Assembly (NCBI RefSeq): GCF_033558715.1
Contig: NZ_CP114606.1
Span: 2,604,001 to 2,668,000, forward strand
Source: Acinetobacter sp. YWS30-1
GTDB lineage: Bacteria > Pseudomonadota > Gammaproteobacteria > Pseudomonadales > Moraxellaceae
Length of the DNA stretch: 64,000 bases
Reading direction: 5' to 3'
Shown: piece after piece, positions 18,774 through 27,069 of the stretch
Position numbering within the stretch: position 1 is the first letter of the stretch
Layout: each line of letters begins with the position of its first letter
The notes under the pieces: model-generated
Database searches by the model: none
Told to the model about the DNA's origin: nothing
What the model saw: only the letters and a program-made list of their open reading frames with translations
Translations under genes and position numbers: made by a program

Positions 18774-19760
18774 TTATTCGACCACTAAATAATCTCTTTG
18801 ATAGGCAGTCTGATGTTTTAAAACGCCATAACACAGATGTATAAGCTTGCGCATTGCAGCACCTAAAGCACACATTTTATTTTTACCCTGGCTTAATAAT
18901 CGTTGATATAAAGCTTCAATGTGTGGATTATATTTAATCGCTGTTAATGCCGACATATACAATACTGAGCGTATTTTACTGTCACCTGCTTTTGATAAGT
19001 GACTTTGCTTGTTGACTGAACTGCCAGACAACTGATGTACTGGAACCAAACCTACATATGCAGCAGCTTGACTTGCTTTTTCAAACTTGTGCGAATGAAA
19101 TAACCCCAACAGTAATAAGCCTGATCGTTCACCGATTGAAGGAATAGTTTGCAGTAATTTCAAATCCTGTTTCAATGTTGGATCTTGATCTATGTGATTA
19201 TTTATTAACTTATCAATATGTTCAAGTTGCTGATTTAAATACTCAATATTCTCTTCAAGTAATTTAATCACAACAACGGAGGTATGAGTGGACTGCGCCT
19301 TTTCAAGTCGATTCTTTTCCTGCAATAGACTACCTAGATAGACATCTCGTCTGCCTAGTAAAGCTTTTAATAATCTGACATTTTCAGGTTCAGGCTGCCA
19401 TATGATTAACTTTGCGGTGTAACCATAACGTGAAAGAGCTTCACTATCAGCTTTATCCGTTTTATTTAGCATGGACATGCCTTTGGCAAAGGCTCTTACT
19501 CGTGAAGGATTAGCCACACAAACCTTTACACCTGCATCATATAGATAATATCCCAAATTCTCGTGATAAACCGAAGTCGCTTCCATGATTGCTGTCACTT
19601 GATCAGGTTCAATTTTAAGAGTGATGAGCCATTTGAGCAGACTGCCAAAGCCACTTTCTGTATTAGTAAATATTTTATTTTTTCTTTTTCCAGTCAAACC
19701 TTGAGGGAAAATGCAACAATCTATTTTGGTTTTACTGACATCAATACCTAGCATAATCAT
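18774..19760 (-). CDS. IS110-family transposase/recombinase, copy 1
   Basis: The 328-residue recombinase has the DEDD RuvC-like domain at the N-terminus: MLGIDVSKTKIDC (first Asp), IMEATSVYHENLGYYLYD (Glu) and NKTDKADSEALSRYG (the Asp pair, about residue 100-105). A central coiled region around residues 150-200 is followed by the C-terminal Tnp domain with IPSIGERSGLLLL and AAYVGLVPVHQLSGSSVNK, which contains the candidate catalytic serine. AAGGAA lies seven bases before the ATG at 19760. Residue Ile in NNHIDQDP is Met in copy 2. Confidence 0.95.
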   Translation of the reverse strand: MIMLGIDVSKTKIDCCIFPQGLTGKRKNKIFTNTESGFGSLLKWLITLKIEPDQVTAIMEATSVYHENLGYYLYDAGVKVCVANPSRVRAFAKGMSMLNKTDKADSEALSRYGYTAKLIIWQPEPENVRLLKALLGRRDVYLGSLLQEKNRLEKAQSTHTSVVVIKLLEENIEYLNQQLEHIDKLINNHIDQDPTLKQDLKLLQTIPSIGERSGLLLLGLFHSHKFEKASQAAAYVGLVPVHQLSGSSVNKQSHLSKAGDSKIRSVLYMSALTAIKYNPHIEALYQRLLSQGKNKMCALGAAMRKLIHLCYGVLKHQTAYQRDYLVVE

Positions 19761-19981
19761 GGTGATATTCCTTGAGTTTAAGCTATGATTTTTATCCCAT
19801 TAACCATCATCTTACCTTGTGAATACAGCATCAAAGTGCTTAGTTACCGTTCAGAGTTGTATGAGGGATAAGGGCAAATTGTAGGTTTTATCTCAGGTTC
19901 AAATTTAAGATTTTAGCAGCACTCCAAACTCTACAATTTGCGTATAGTGGTAGCTAATCACTATATCAATCAAGATACAAG
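19761..19981 (-). ncRNA. Predicted bridge RNA region of IS110 copy 1
   Basis: In element orientation a 5' hairpin (19943-19965) is followed by two large loops. Loop 1 is closed by an 11-bp perfect stem (19931-19941 with 19874-19884) and contains AGTGCTGCT (19915-19923) and CTGAG (19892-19896). Loop 2 is closed by TTATCCC/GGGATAA (19792-19798, 19865-19871) and contains ACGGTAACT (19842-19850) and ACAAG (19816-19820). The first pair fits the target repeat, the second fits the joined element ends, each including the CT core. This is the layout known for IS621-type bridge RNAs; expression was not shown. Confidence 0.7.
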
Positions 19982-20005
19982 AAGCACTGCCGCGTAAGGG
20001 AGAGG
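19982..20005 (+). repeat. Right part of the dispersed repeat interrupted by IS110 copy 1
   Basis: The sequence after the element (AGCACTGC then a purine-rich AAGGGAGAGG) aligns with the right half of the repeat at 25823-25846 and with 59927-59950 flanking copy 2. Further purine/pyrimidine palindromic sequence of the same type follows to 20058. Confidence 0.7.
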
Positions 20006-20064
20006 TCCTTTTATATAAAACCCTCCTCCTAACCTCCTCCCAGAGGGAGGAGGAACTTCCAAAT

Positions 20065-20877
20065 TTATAAATCAGTCTTATTCATCAACTCTAAATAATC
20101 CTGAAAACAATCCTGATGCTCTAACTCAAAGCCTATCTTTTCCATTCTTGTGGCATACAGCTTTTTACCCGTCACCCTGTCACTTTCCACTTTCAATATA
20201 AATAAACCCATCTGCTGCTGAAACCATTGCAAGACTTCATGCAAAAGTTGTGGCTGATTATTAGTCAAAATATATGAAGAATCAGGATGTTCCACGTGAA
20301 TCATATGAGCTAGAAAACGTGATAAGTCTTCAATATGAATACGATTCGACCAGTGCAGATTTGGATAACTGATCATTGAGGTTGCCATTTTCTGCATACG
20401 TGCCACAGAAGTCCCATAAATCCCACTTGGGCGGATAATGGTACATTGATCAGGATAAGCCGCGAGATACGCCTGTTCCATGTGATGCAGAATTTCACCT
20501 TGAGCATCATTCGGATGAATTTCAGTTTCATCATCCACGCTTTCACCTGCATTCTGTCCATAAACCCGGGTTGATGAAACCACCACCATTCTTTTTACCG
20601 GATGGGATTTCAAGGCAGTAATGATTGGCTGAACCGAATCCAGATAAATGTGCTGATAGGCTTCGACCCCCCTCAGTTTTGGGCTAAGTAACACATAGAC
20701 CCAATCAATCGGAGCGGCTGCACTTAAATCCAGAGTGTGTACATCCTGAATCAGATGAGTTGCGAATGAATCTGTTTTGGGACTTTGGCTAATTGTGCTA
20801 ATTTGATGACCTTGCTCAAATAATTGTTTAGCTACCCGCTCGGATGTTTTACCATAACCAATAAATAAAATATGCAT
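20065..20877 (-). CDS. NAD(P)-dependent epimerase/dehydratase-like SDR protein
   Basis: The 270-residue protein has a Rossmann start MHILFIGYGKTSERVAKQL with a glycine motif, and VVVSSTRVYGQNAGESVDDE with the tyrosine expected for an extended short-chain dehydrogenase, followed by TIIRPSGIYG. It resembles the YeeZ-type nucleotide-sugar epimerase relatives of unknown substrate. The start MHILF (20877) is chosen because similarity begins there; an earlier in-frame ATG would overlap recG. Divergent from recG with a 33-bp gap. Confidence 0.78.
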   Translation of the reverse strand: MHILFIGYGKTSERVAKQLFEQGHQISTISQSPKTDSFATHLIQDVHTLDLSAAAPIDWVYVLLSPKLRGVEAYQHIYLDSVQPIITALKSHPVKRMVVVSSTRVYGQNAGESVDDETEIHPNDAQGEILHHMEQAYLAAYPDQCTIIRPSGIYGTSVARMQKMATSMISYPNLHWSNRIHIEDLSRFLAHMIHVEHPDSSYILTNNQPQLLHEVLQWFQQQMGLFILKVESDRVTGKKLYATRMEKIGFELEHQDCFQDYLELMNKTDL

Positions 20878-20910
20878 TCGACACCGAATCACAGACCTGG
20901 TTGAGGGGAC

Positions 20911-22956
20911 ATGGCTGCAGTCCATCAGTTACAAGGCGTTGGCAATGCCGCCGCTGCTTTACTCGAAAAACTAAATATCTTTAATACTGATGATTTGCTT
21001 TTTCATCTACCACGTGACTATGAAGACCGTAGCACGATCATTCCCATGAATCAATTAACGGTGGGACGCAGCTATTTGCTGGAAGGTATCGTGAAAGGGG
21101 TTGATTTCCCACCCGGTAAACGCAAGTCTATGGCAGTGTTACTGGATGATGATTCTGGCAAAGTCACTTTGCGCTTTTATCATATTTATAAAGGCATTAC
21201 CGATCGCTGCAAGCTCGGTAACCGTTTAAGAGTCTTTGGTGAAGTGCGAGTCGGTGCCCGTGGTCTGGAAATGTATCATCCAGAGCTGCAAGTCATTACT
21301 GAACATACGCCTCTGCCTCATACCCAACTCACCTCGATCTATCCGGCAACCGAAGGACTGACTCAGCCCAAGCTGCGGGAATATATTAAACAGGCACTAG
21401 AACTGCATAGCGATGATCTGCCTGAACTGTTGCCACAAAAATTTAGCAATGGTTATGGCCTGAAGCAGGCACTGGAATATATTCATCATCCACCGCTGGA
21501 CGCCAATATGTTGCAGCTCACTCAAGGCTCACATCCGGCACAGCAGCGTCTGATTTTTGAGGAACTGGTGGCACATCAAATCAGTTTACTGACTCGGCGT
21601 GCCTTTATTCAGCAGATTGAAGCCCCTTCATTTTCCCCGAGTAAAACCTATGCCAAACAGCTTTTGGCCGGTTTACCTTTCGAAATGACCGGTGCGCAAA
21701 AACGTGTATCCAAAGAAATTGCCATAGACCTGAAACAGGATAAACCGATGCTACGTCTGGTGCAAGGTGATGTGGGTGCAGGTAAAACCTTAGTGGCCGG
21801 CGTAGCAGCCTGTCATGCCCTAGAAGAAGGCTGGCAAGTTGCGCTGATGGCGCCAACTGAAATTCTGGCCGAACAGCATTACCTCAACTTCAAGCGCTGG
21901 TTCGAACCACTCGGTTTAAATGTTGCCTGGCTTTCTGGGAAGCAGAAAGGTAAAGCGCGTACTACAGCAGAGCAAGTGATCCGTGATGGTAGCGCGCATC
22001 TGGTGGTGGGCACACATGCCCTGTTTCAGGAAAATGTCGAGTTTGCCAAACTGGGCTTAGTAATTATTGATGAGCAGCATCGTTTTGGGGTCGATCAACG
22101 CTTAGCCTTGAGAAATAAAGGCTTGGATGGCATGTCGCCGCATCAATTGGTGATGACCGCAACCCCGATTCCACGCACGCTTGCTATGTCGGCGTATGGC
22201 GATCTGGATACGTCAATTATTGATGAATTGCCACCGGGTCGTACTCCGATCCAGACTGTGACCATTCCGCTGGATCGTCGCGAAGAGGTTCTGCAACGGA
22301 TTGCCACGAATTGTGCTGAAGGTAAACAGGCTTATTGGGTCTGTACTTTGGTGGAACAGTCGGAAACTCTGGATGCTCAAGCCGCAGAAGCAACCTTTGC
22401 CGAGATCAAGGAACGCTTCCCTGAACTGAATATCGGTCTGGTACATGGCAAAATGAAAGCCGATGAAAAACAGGCAGTCATGCAGGAATTCAAAGACAAT
22501 AAACTGCAGCTACTCATTGCTACAACTGTGATCGAAGTCGGTGTTGATGTCCCGAATGCTTCGATTATGGTGATTGAAAATGCCGAACGGCTTGGCCTGT
22601 CACAACTACATCAGCTGCGTGGCCGGGTTGGTCGTGGTGCCAAAGCCAGCTTCTGTGCCTTGCTTTATAAAAATCCATTGTCACAAAATGGTCAGGAACG
22701 TCTGCGCATCATGCGCGAAACCAATGATGGTTTTATCATTGCCGAGAAAGACCTGGAATTACGTGGTCCGGGTGAATTGTTAGGAACCAAACAGACTGGT
22801 GATATGGGTTTCCGTGTAGCCAAGCTGGAACGTGATGATCACTTGCTGAATCAGGCGCATTATGTCGCCCAGCAGATGTTAAAAGATTATCCGAAACAGG
22901 CGGATGCATTATTAAAACGCTGGCTACCTGAGGCTCCACGCTATGCCTATGTTTAA
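20911..22956 (+). CDS. recG: ATP-dependent DNA helicase RecG
   Basis: The 681-residue helicase reverses stalled forks and processes branched DNA. It has the N-terminal wedge OB domain (about 50-150), Walker A GDVGAGKTLVA (about 290), the DEQHRFG motif II, TATPIPRTLAMSAYGDLD motif III and the C-terminal helicase lobe with QLRGRVGRG (motif VI). Length agrees with RecG. The next gene, comF, begins before its stop codon, so they are probably co-transcribed. Confidence 0.97.
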   Translation: MAAVHQLQGVGNAAAALLEKLNIFNTDDLLFHLPRDYEDRSTIIPMNQLTVGRSYLLEGIVKGVDFPPGKRKSMAVLLDDDSGKVTLRFYHIYKGITDRCKLGNRLRVFGEVRVGARGLEMYHPELQVITEHTPLPHTQLTSIYPATEGLTQPKLREYIKQALELHSDDLPELLPQKFSNGYGLKQALEYIHHPPLDANMLQLTQGSHPAQQRLIFEELVAHQISLLTRRAFIQQIEAPSFSPSKTYAKQLLAGLPFEMTGAQKRVSKEIAIDLKQDKPMLRLVQGDVGAGKTLVAGVAACHALEEGWQVALMAPTEILAEQHYLNFKRWFEPLGLNVAWLSGKQKGKARTTAEQVIRDGSAHLVVGTHALFQENVEFAKLGLVIIDEQHRFGVDQRLALRNKGLDGMSPHQLVMTATPIPRTLAMSAYGDLDTSIIDELPPGRTPIQTVTIPLDRREEVLQRIATNCAEGKQAYWVCTLVEQSETLDAQAAEATFAEIKERFPELNIGLVHGKMKADEKQAVMQEFKDNKLQLLIATTVIEVGVDVPNASIMVIENAERLGLSQLHQLRGRVGRGAKASFCALLYKNPLSQNGQERLRIMRETNDGFIIAEKDLELRGPGELLGTKQTGDMGFRVAKLERDDHLLNQAHYVAQQMLKDYPKQADALLKRWLPEAPRYAYV

Positions 22957-23578
22957 GCTGCTCCAACAGGGAAAACACTGGCTGAACCGTTTACAACCTT
23001 GTCAGCTGTGCCAGACAGATTATCAAAACCTGCATTCTGTCTGTCAGGATTGCTGGCAACAGTTACCTTGGGCACATCAGACTATTCAGCGTCAGGAAAT
23101 GCAGTTTCAGGTGGCTTGTGACTATGCCTACCCGATGGATCGCCTGATTCAATTATTTAAATATGAGCAGAAGCTGCATCTGGAACCATTATTGGCAGGT
23201 GCATTACTAACCTTAAAATTTCCTAAAGTCAGTGCAGTGGTTCCTATGCCGATTTCAACCGAACGACTGGTTGAACGTGGCTATAATCAATCTTTGTTGC
23301 TGGCCAAGCATGTAGCTAAACACTTGCAAGTTCCCGTCTGGCAACCAATTGAACGACTCAAGCAACATTCACAAAAAGGCTTAAGCCGTCTGGAACGTAT
23401 CGAAGATATTGAAGCCCAGTTCAGGGTCACTATCTCTTCAAAAGTCCGTTATCGTAAGGTTTTAATTATTGATGATGTGGTTACGACTGGCAGCTCAATT
23501 CGAGCTTTGAGCCAGCAACTGGAAAAACTGGGCTGTCAGCAGATTTATGCCGCCTGTCTGGCGGGAGCCAAACTTTAA
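22943..23578 (+). CDS. comF: ComF-family phosphoribosyltransferase-like protein
   Basis: The 211-residue protein has an N-terminal four-cysteine zinc site (PCQLCQ and SVCQDCW, about residues 20-42) and a C-terminal phosphoribosyltransferase-type PRPP loop VLIIDDVVTTGSSI (about residue 173). In naturally competent bacteria including Acinetobacter, ComF takes part in DNA uptake. It overlaps recG by 14 bp (or 8 bp if the second ATG is used), indicating coupling. Confidence 0.92.
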   Translation: MPMFKLLQQGKHWLNRLQPCQLCQTDYQNLHSVCQDCWQQLPWAHQTIQRQEMQFQVACDYAYPMDRLIQLFKYEQKLHLEPLLAGALLTLKFPKVSAVVPMPISTERLVERGYNQSLLLAKHVAKHLQVPVWQPIERLKQHSQKGLSRLERIEDIEAQFRVTISSKVRYRKVLIIDDVVTTGSSIRALSQQLEKLGCQQIYAACLAGAKL

Positions 23579-23579
23579 A

Positions 23580-23981
23580 TCAGGCTTGGGCCAGTAAGTT
23601 CTTTTTAACCCAAGGTATGACAATTTCTGTAGTTAAAGGTGCAAGTTTCACATCTTTCTGATCCAGATCCACCCATTTCATCTCGGCAATCTCAGCTTCA
23701 ATATGTGGTTCGCCATCTAACTGCACCAGATAAACATAACTAACCAGTTGATGATCCGGTTCATTGGCAGTTTGAGTTTCAAAACACCCGATAAATTGCT
23801 GAATCTCAGCCTGACAACCAATTTCTTCCTTAATTTCACGTAGCAGGGTGCGTTCAGGTGCTTCATCCGGTTCCAGCTTGCCACCCACTTGCATAAAACA
23901 GTCAGTATTTTTCTTACGAACCACCAGCAGCTGCTGATCTGAATTCAAAATAATGGCAGCTGCGACGGTAATAATTTTCAT
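23580..23981 (-). CDS. Nudix hydrolase
   Basis: The 133-residue protein has a complete Nudix box GKLEPDEAPERTLLREIKEEIG (given here in two parts: GKLEPDEAPER and TLLREIKEEIG, residues about 35-56) with the EExxEE-type metal ligands. The enzyme should hydrolyse a nucleoside diphosphate linked to another moiety; substrate not predictable. It ends 1 bp after the convergent comF stop. Confidence 0.9.
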   Translation of the reverse strand: MKIITVAAAIILNSDQQLLVVRKKNTDCFMQVGGKLEPDEAPERTLLREIKEEIGCQAEIQQFIGCFETQTANEPDHQLVSYVYLVQLDGEPHIEAEIAEMKWVDLDQKDVKLAPLTTEIVIPWVKKNLLAQA

Positions 23982-24009
23982 GAATTCGGAACGATCAAGT
24001 GGAAAACAC

Positions 24010-24600
24010 TTATTTTACGAGATCTTCCTGATCGACCATACCCCATTTTGCTTCAGGCGGCTGGTAGTCTTGAAATTTCTGTAAAATTTCTTCGAAGTCA
24101 TCACTCACGATCAGGGATTCAGTAAAACGTGGCTTGGTAAAACCCTTGTCCGTGGTCATCTGAATAAATTTCAGCAAATCATCATAAAAGCCATCGACAT
24201 TGAGAAAAGCACAAGGTTTTTTATGAATCCCGAGCTGAGCCCAAGTCCATTGCTCAAAAATTTCCTCGAGCGTTCCCGCCCCACCCGGAATGGCAATAAA
24301 ACCATCGGAGAGTTCTGACATTTTGGTCTTACGCTCATGCATATTATCGACCACATACAGCTTGGTAATATGTGGATGTGCCAGTTCACGATTCACCAAG
24401 GGTCTTGGAATAACACCAATAACCTCGCCCCCTGCAGCCAAGGCACTATCCGCTACAATGCCCATTAATCCGGAACGACCACCACCATAAATCAGTGTTT
24501 GCTGTCTTTTTGCCAGAGTTTGGCCTACCTTTTCAGCAATTTGTTTATAACCAGGTTCAGAACCTAGCGCTGAGCCACAGAAAATTGCGATAGAATTCAT
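24010..24600 (-). CDS. LOG-family protein (cytokinin-activating-like phosphoribohydrolase)
   Basis: The 196-residue Rossmann protein has the two LOG signatures: GGGRSGLMG (about residue 43) and PGGAGTLEEIFEQWTW (about residue 108). LOG enzymes release the base from nucleoside 5'-monophosphates; bacterial members may act on AMP-like substrates. An upstream frame extension of 25 codons is not conserved; starts at 24600 or 24603 are possible, with GGTGAAA just before. Its neighbours show no functional link. Confidence 0.88.
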   Translation of the reverse strand: MNSIAIFCGSALGSEPGYKQIAEKVGQTLAKRQQTLIYGGGRSGLMGIVADSALAAGGEVIGVIPRPLVNRELAHPHITKLYVVDNMHERKTKMSELSDGFIAIPGGAGTLEEIFEQWTWAQLGIHKKPCAFLNVDGFYDDLLKFIQMTTDKGFTKPRFTESLIVSDDFEEILQKFQDYQPPEAKWGMVDQEDLVK

Positions 24601-24753
24601 CATTTTCACCATTGCATTGCCGGTATATAGTACGCAGGCAGCGCCTGAGAGTTTTTTTTTCAAAAATAACTGCACAATCAGTGTTTTTATTCAATTCCTT
24701 GTCTAAAATACACGCATTTAGATTAACTTACTGCGCAAGGGAGAAAAGACAGC

Positions 24754-25767
24754 ATGCTTGAAGCCTTTTACGCCACAGAGCGCGGTAGCCTAGAAGATGC
24801 CACCATCAATGGTGATTTCGACCTGCATCCGGAACTGGTTTGGATAGATTTAATTGCGCCTTCACAGGAAGAACAGCAATGGATTCTGGATGCCTATGAG
24901 CAAAACCTGCCCACCTTAAAATCTCTGGAAGATATTTCTTCGAGTGCCCGATTTTACCGTGATGATGACGGTATTTTGCACATCAGCACCTATTTCTTAA
25001 CGAAAAATAAAAATTATCAAGTCGAAAGTGAACATGAGGATGATGCCAGCATCCTCGCAACGGTTCAGACAGTCGCTTTCATTTTGCATAAAGACCGGCT
25101 CTTTACCCTACGCGGTGAAAAGCTGGTAGCTTTCCGGGCCTTTCGTGCCCGTGCGCGTCGCAATGATTATGATATTGACTATAAAGATCCAACCTGGATT
25201 TTGCTGGGTTTGCTCGAGGCCAAACTGGATGAGTTGGCCGATATTCTGGAAGACGTACATAAGGATCTGGAAAAATACTCAACCGAAGTGCTGAATAACC
25301 GGCATCGTGAACAGATCCTGGATCTGGATGACATGATTACCCGTCTGGCCCAACTGGAAGATATGCTCGGGAAAGCTCAGCTCTGTCTGATCGATTTACG
25401 ACGGGTACTTACCTTCCTGTCACGTCCACGAGCCTTAGGCAGTCATATTTATGATGCAGATATTCGAGAACTCAGTGAAGACGTCCGCTCACTGGTCGAG
25501 CATGATGCCTTCCTGTTCCAAAAAGTCCGATTCTTGCTGGATACCACGTCCGGATTCATTAACACTGAACAGAATGATACGATCCGTCGCTTCTCGATTT
25601 TACCGAGTATGCTTGCGCCACCCATGCTGATTGCCAGTATTTACGGGATGAACACTGATGTCTTGCCCTTCGCTCAAGGTTCGATGAGCTTTGTGATGGT
25701 GAACATTATTATTATGGGCTTCCTGATTGGGCCATTGATTTACTTTAGATGGAAGAAGTGGATTTAG
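24754..25767 (+). CDS. corA: CorA-family magnesium/divalent metal transporter
   Basis: The 337-residue protein has a long soluble helical N-terminal funnel and two C-terminal transmembrane helices joined by the YGMN signature (ASIYGMNTDVLPF, about residue 296), the selectivity motif of CorA. Ends with a short basic tail (RWKKWI). AAGGGAG precedes the ATG. It may transport Mg2+ or Co2+; a ZntB-like zinc function cannot be excluded. It is followed by a cluster of intergenic repeats. Confidence 0.93.
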   Translation: MLEAFYATERGSLEDATINGDFDLHPELVWIDLIAPSQEEQQWILDAYEQNLPTLKSLEDISSSARFYRDDDGILHISTYFLTKNKNYQVESEHEDDASILATVQTVAFILHKDRLFTLRGEKLVAFRAFRARARRNDYDIDYKDPTWILLGLLEAKLDELADILEDVHKDLEKYSTEVLNNRHREQILDLDDMITRLAQLEDMLGKAQLCLIDLRRVLTFLSRPRALGSHIYDADIRELSEDVRSLVEHDAFLFQKVRFLLDTTSGFINTEQNDTIRRFSILPSMLAPPMLIASIYGMNTDVLPFAQGSMSFVMVNIIIMGFLIGPLIYFRWKKWI

Positions 25768-26086
25768 AATCCCTCCTAATTTCTCCTTAGGGAGGAAGCT
25801 CCCTCTCCTTTTAGGTGATGAGTAGCAGTGATACTCAAGGGTGAGGTCAGAATTAATCCTCTCTCTAAGTCTCTTGTGCTTAGATTTAGGGCAGTGCTTT
25901 AAATCCCGCTTAGAGAGAAAAGACTTCCTATATTTGCTTAAAGTTCGAGTTTAGACCCATTTCTCCACTTTTTTAAAATACAAGTTCCCTCTCCTTTCAG
26001 GAGAGGGTTAGGGAGAGATTAATTAACTAATCCCTCCTACCCCCCTTCGAGAAAGGGAGGAACTTTTTTAAAATATACCGACAATA
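25768..26086. repeat. Cluster of intergenic palindromic repeats between corA and mlaB
   Basis: No gene was seen. The stretch holds at least four copies of a purine/pyrimidine palindromic repeat: 25769-25797 (CCCTCC...GGAGG), 25801-25848 (the same family as the IS110 insertion sites), 25987-26010 (CCCTCTCCTTTCAGGAGAGGG, given as CCCTCTCC loop GGAGAGGG) and 26032-26063 (CCCTCC...GGGAGG). These are typical of Acinetobacter REP-like repeats. They may act as bidirectional terminators for corA and mlaB. Confidence 0.7.
25801..25848 (+). repeat. Uninterrupted copy of the IS110 target repeat
   Basis: This 48-bp repeat aligns along its whole length with the flanks of both IS110 copies (18722-18741 + 19982-20005, and 58667-58686 + 59927-59950). 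The insertion point corresponds to 25822/25823, between GATGAG and TAGCA. It has no insertion. Confidence 0.8.
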
Positions 26087-26110
26087 AAAAAGCACCTTTC
26101 GGTGCTTTTT
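26087..26110 (-). terminator. Terminator after the mla operon
   Basis: AAAAAGCACC (26087-26096) pairs perfectly with GGTGCTTTTT (26101-26110) around TTTC. It works for mlaB on the minus strand and could also act on corA readthrough. Confidence 0.8.
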
Positions 26111-26112
26111 AT

Positions 26113-26403
26113 TTACTGAATGATCTGTAAATCATCCTGCAAATGACAGGCCTGAATAATCTTCATCATTTTCTCAGGAACCGCTTTAAACTGTAGCCCT
26201 CGTGCTTGCGGAGTTTGGCGCAACCAGCGCACCAGAACTGCCAAAGCCAAAGTACTACCCTGCTCAAGTCCAGCCAAATTAACTACCACAGGAAACTTGT
26301 CCTGTGACTGAATGACACGCAAACCATCTAGGTAATAGTTCTGCGCATTGTCAGCGTCAATCTTGCCTGAAACCTGTAGTTCCTGATTATTGAATTGAAT
26401 CAC
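26113..26403 (-). CDS. mlaB: MlaB, STAS-domain component of the Mla lipid transporter
   Basis: The 96-residue cytoplasmic STAS protein stabilises the MlaFE ABC complex in retrograde phospholipid transport. The STAS shape VVVNLAGLEQGSTLALAVLVRWL is clear (about residues 38-62), with the conserved Ser/Thr. Last gene of the minus-strand mlaFEDCB unit, 12 bp after mlaC, with a terminator immediately downstream. Confidence 0.9.
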   Translation of the reverse strand: MIQFNNQELQVSGKIDADNAQNYYLDGLRVIQSQDKFPVVVNLAGLEQGSTLALAVLVRWLRQTPQARGLQFKAVPEKMMKIIQACHLQDDLQIIQ

Positions 26404-26415
26404 AGCTCACCTATC

Positions 26416-27051
26416 TTATTTTTTCTTGTCAATCGCCGCTTCAGCATCTGGCTTAAAGTTGGCAATGGCTTTATCCAGATTACCACCATTACGTTTTACT
26501 GTAGCCGCAAACTGGTTACGGAACTGCAGACCCAGGTCAATACCAGAAACATTGATGTTACGGATTTTCCATTGTGAACCTTTATCAACCAGCTGGAAAG
26601 CAACCGGGATTTTCTCACCTTTGTTATTAAAGTCGATAGTCACCACAGGATTTTTGCTGTTAGTCGCCTTGTAAGGACGAACGCTGTAAGTCTGGTTACT
26701 GAACTTAGAGAAAGCCGTACCATAATTTTCAATCAGGGTTTCACGGAAGTTCTTTTCAAACTGTGCACGCTGCGCCGCAGTACTATACTGATTGGTCGCA
26801 TAAGTCCCCATCACAATCCGGGTAAACGATTGTGAATCGATATACGGGTCAAGATTCTGACGAACAATCGTTTTCACAAGCGCAGGATTATTCTGCAATT
26901 TAGCATGATCGGTTTTAAGACGATCAATCAAATTGTCTGCAACTCTTTTAATAAAAGCAGGTGGGGCTTCAGACGGTGCAGCAAACACTGTACCAGCAAC
27001 CATTGTTGAAAGAATGCTTGCAGCAAGCGTTTGTTTTACTAAAGTCTTCAC
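26416..27051 (-). CDS. mlaC: MlaC, periplasmic phospholipid-binding protein
   Basis: The 211-residue protein begins with a signal peptide (MKTLVKQTLAASILSTMVAG, cleavage probably after VFA). It carries the Tol_Tol_Ttg2 fold, as in GTYATNQYSTAAQRAQFEKN and the GSQWKIRNINVSGIDLG segment. It shuttles phospholipids between MlaA in the outer membrane and MlaD in the inner membrane. It lies 18 bp after mlaD. Confidence 0.94.
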   Translation of the reverse strand: MKTLVKQTLAASILSTMVAGTVFAAPSEAPPAFIKRVADNLIDRLKTDHAKLQNNPALVKTIVRQNLDPYIDSQSFTRIVMGTYATNQYSTAAQRAQFEKNFRETLIENYGTAFSKFSNQTYSVRPYKATNSKNPVVTIDFNNKGEKIPVAFQLVDKGSQWKIRNINVSGIDLGLQFRNQFAATVKRNGGNLDKAIANFKPDAEAAIDKKK

Positions 27052-27069
27052 TCAAATCTCCTCAATCTG

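Larger units (their letters stand above)
18742..19981 (-). mobile_element. IS110-family element, copy 1 (1240 bp)
   Basis: Boundaries come from comparing the two copies in the window: identity starts inside the flanking repeat and the element-specific sequence runs from 18742 to 19981, offset exactly 39945 from copy 2. I saw only two differences between copies (18969 and 19191). No terminal inverted repeats or target duplication are seen beyond a shared dinucleotide: AG at 18740-18741 and at 19980-19981, which is CT in element orientation. This matches the IS110 family, which recombines at a dinucleotide core. Right end noncoding 32 bp, left end noncoding 221 bp. Confidence 0.9.
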
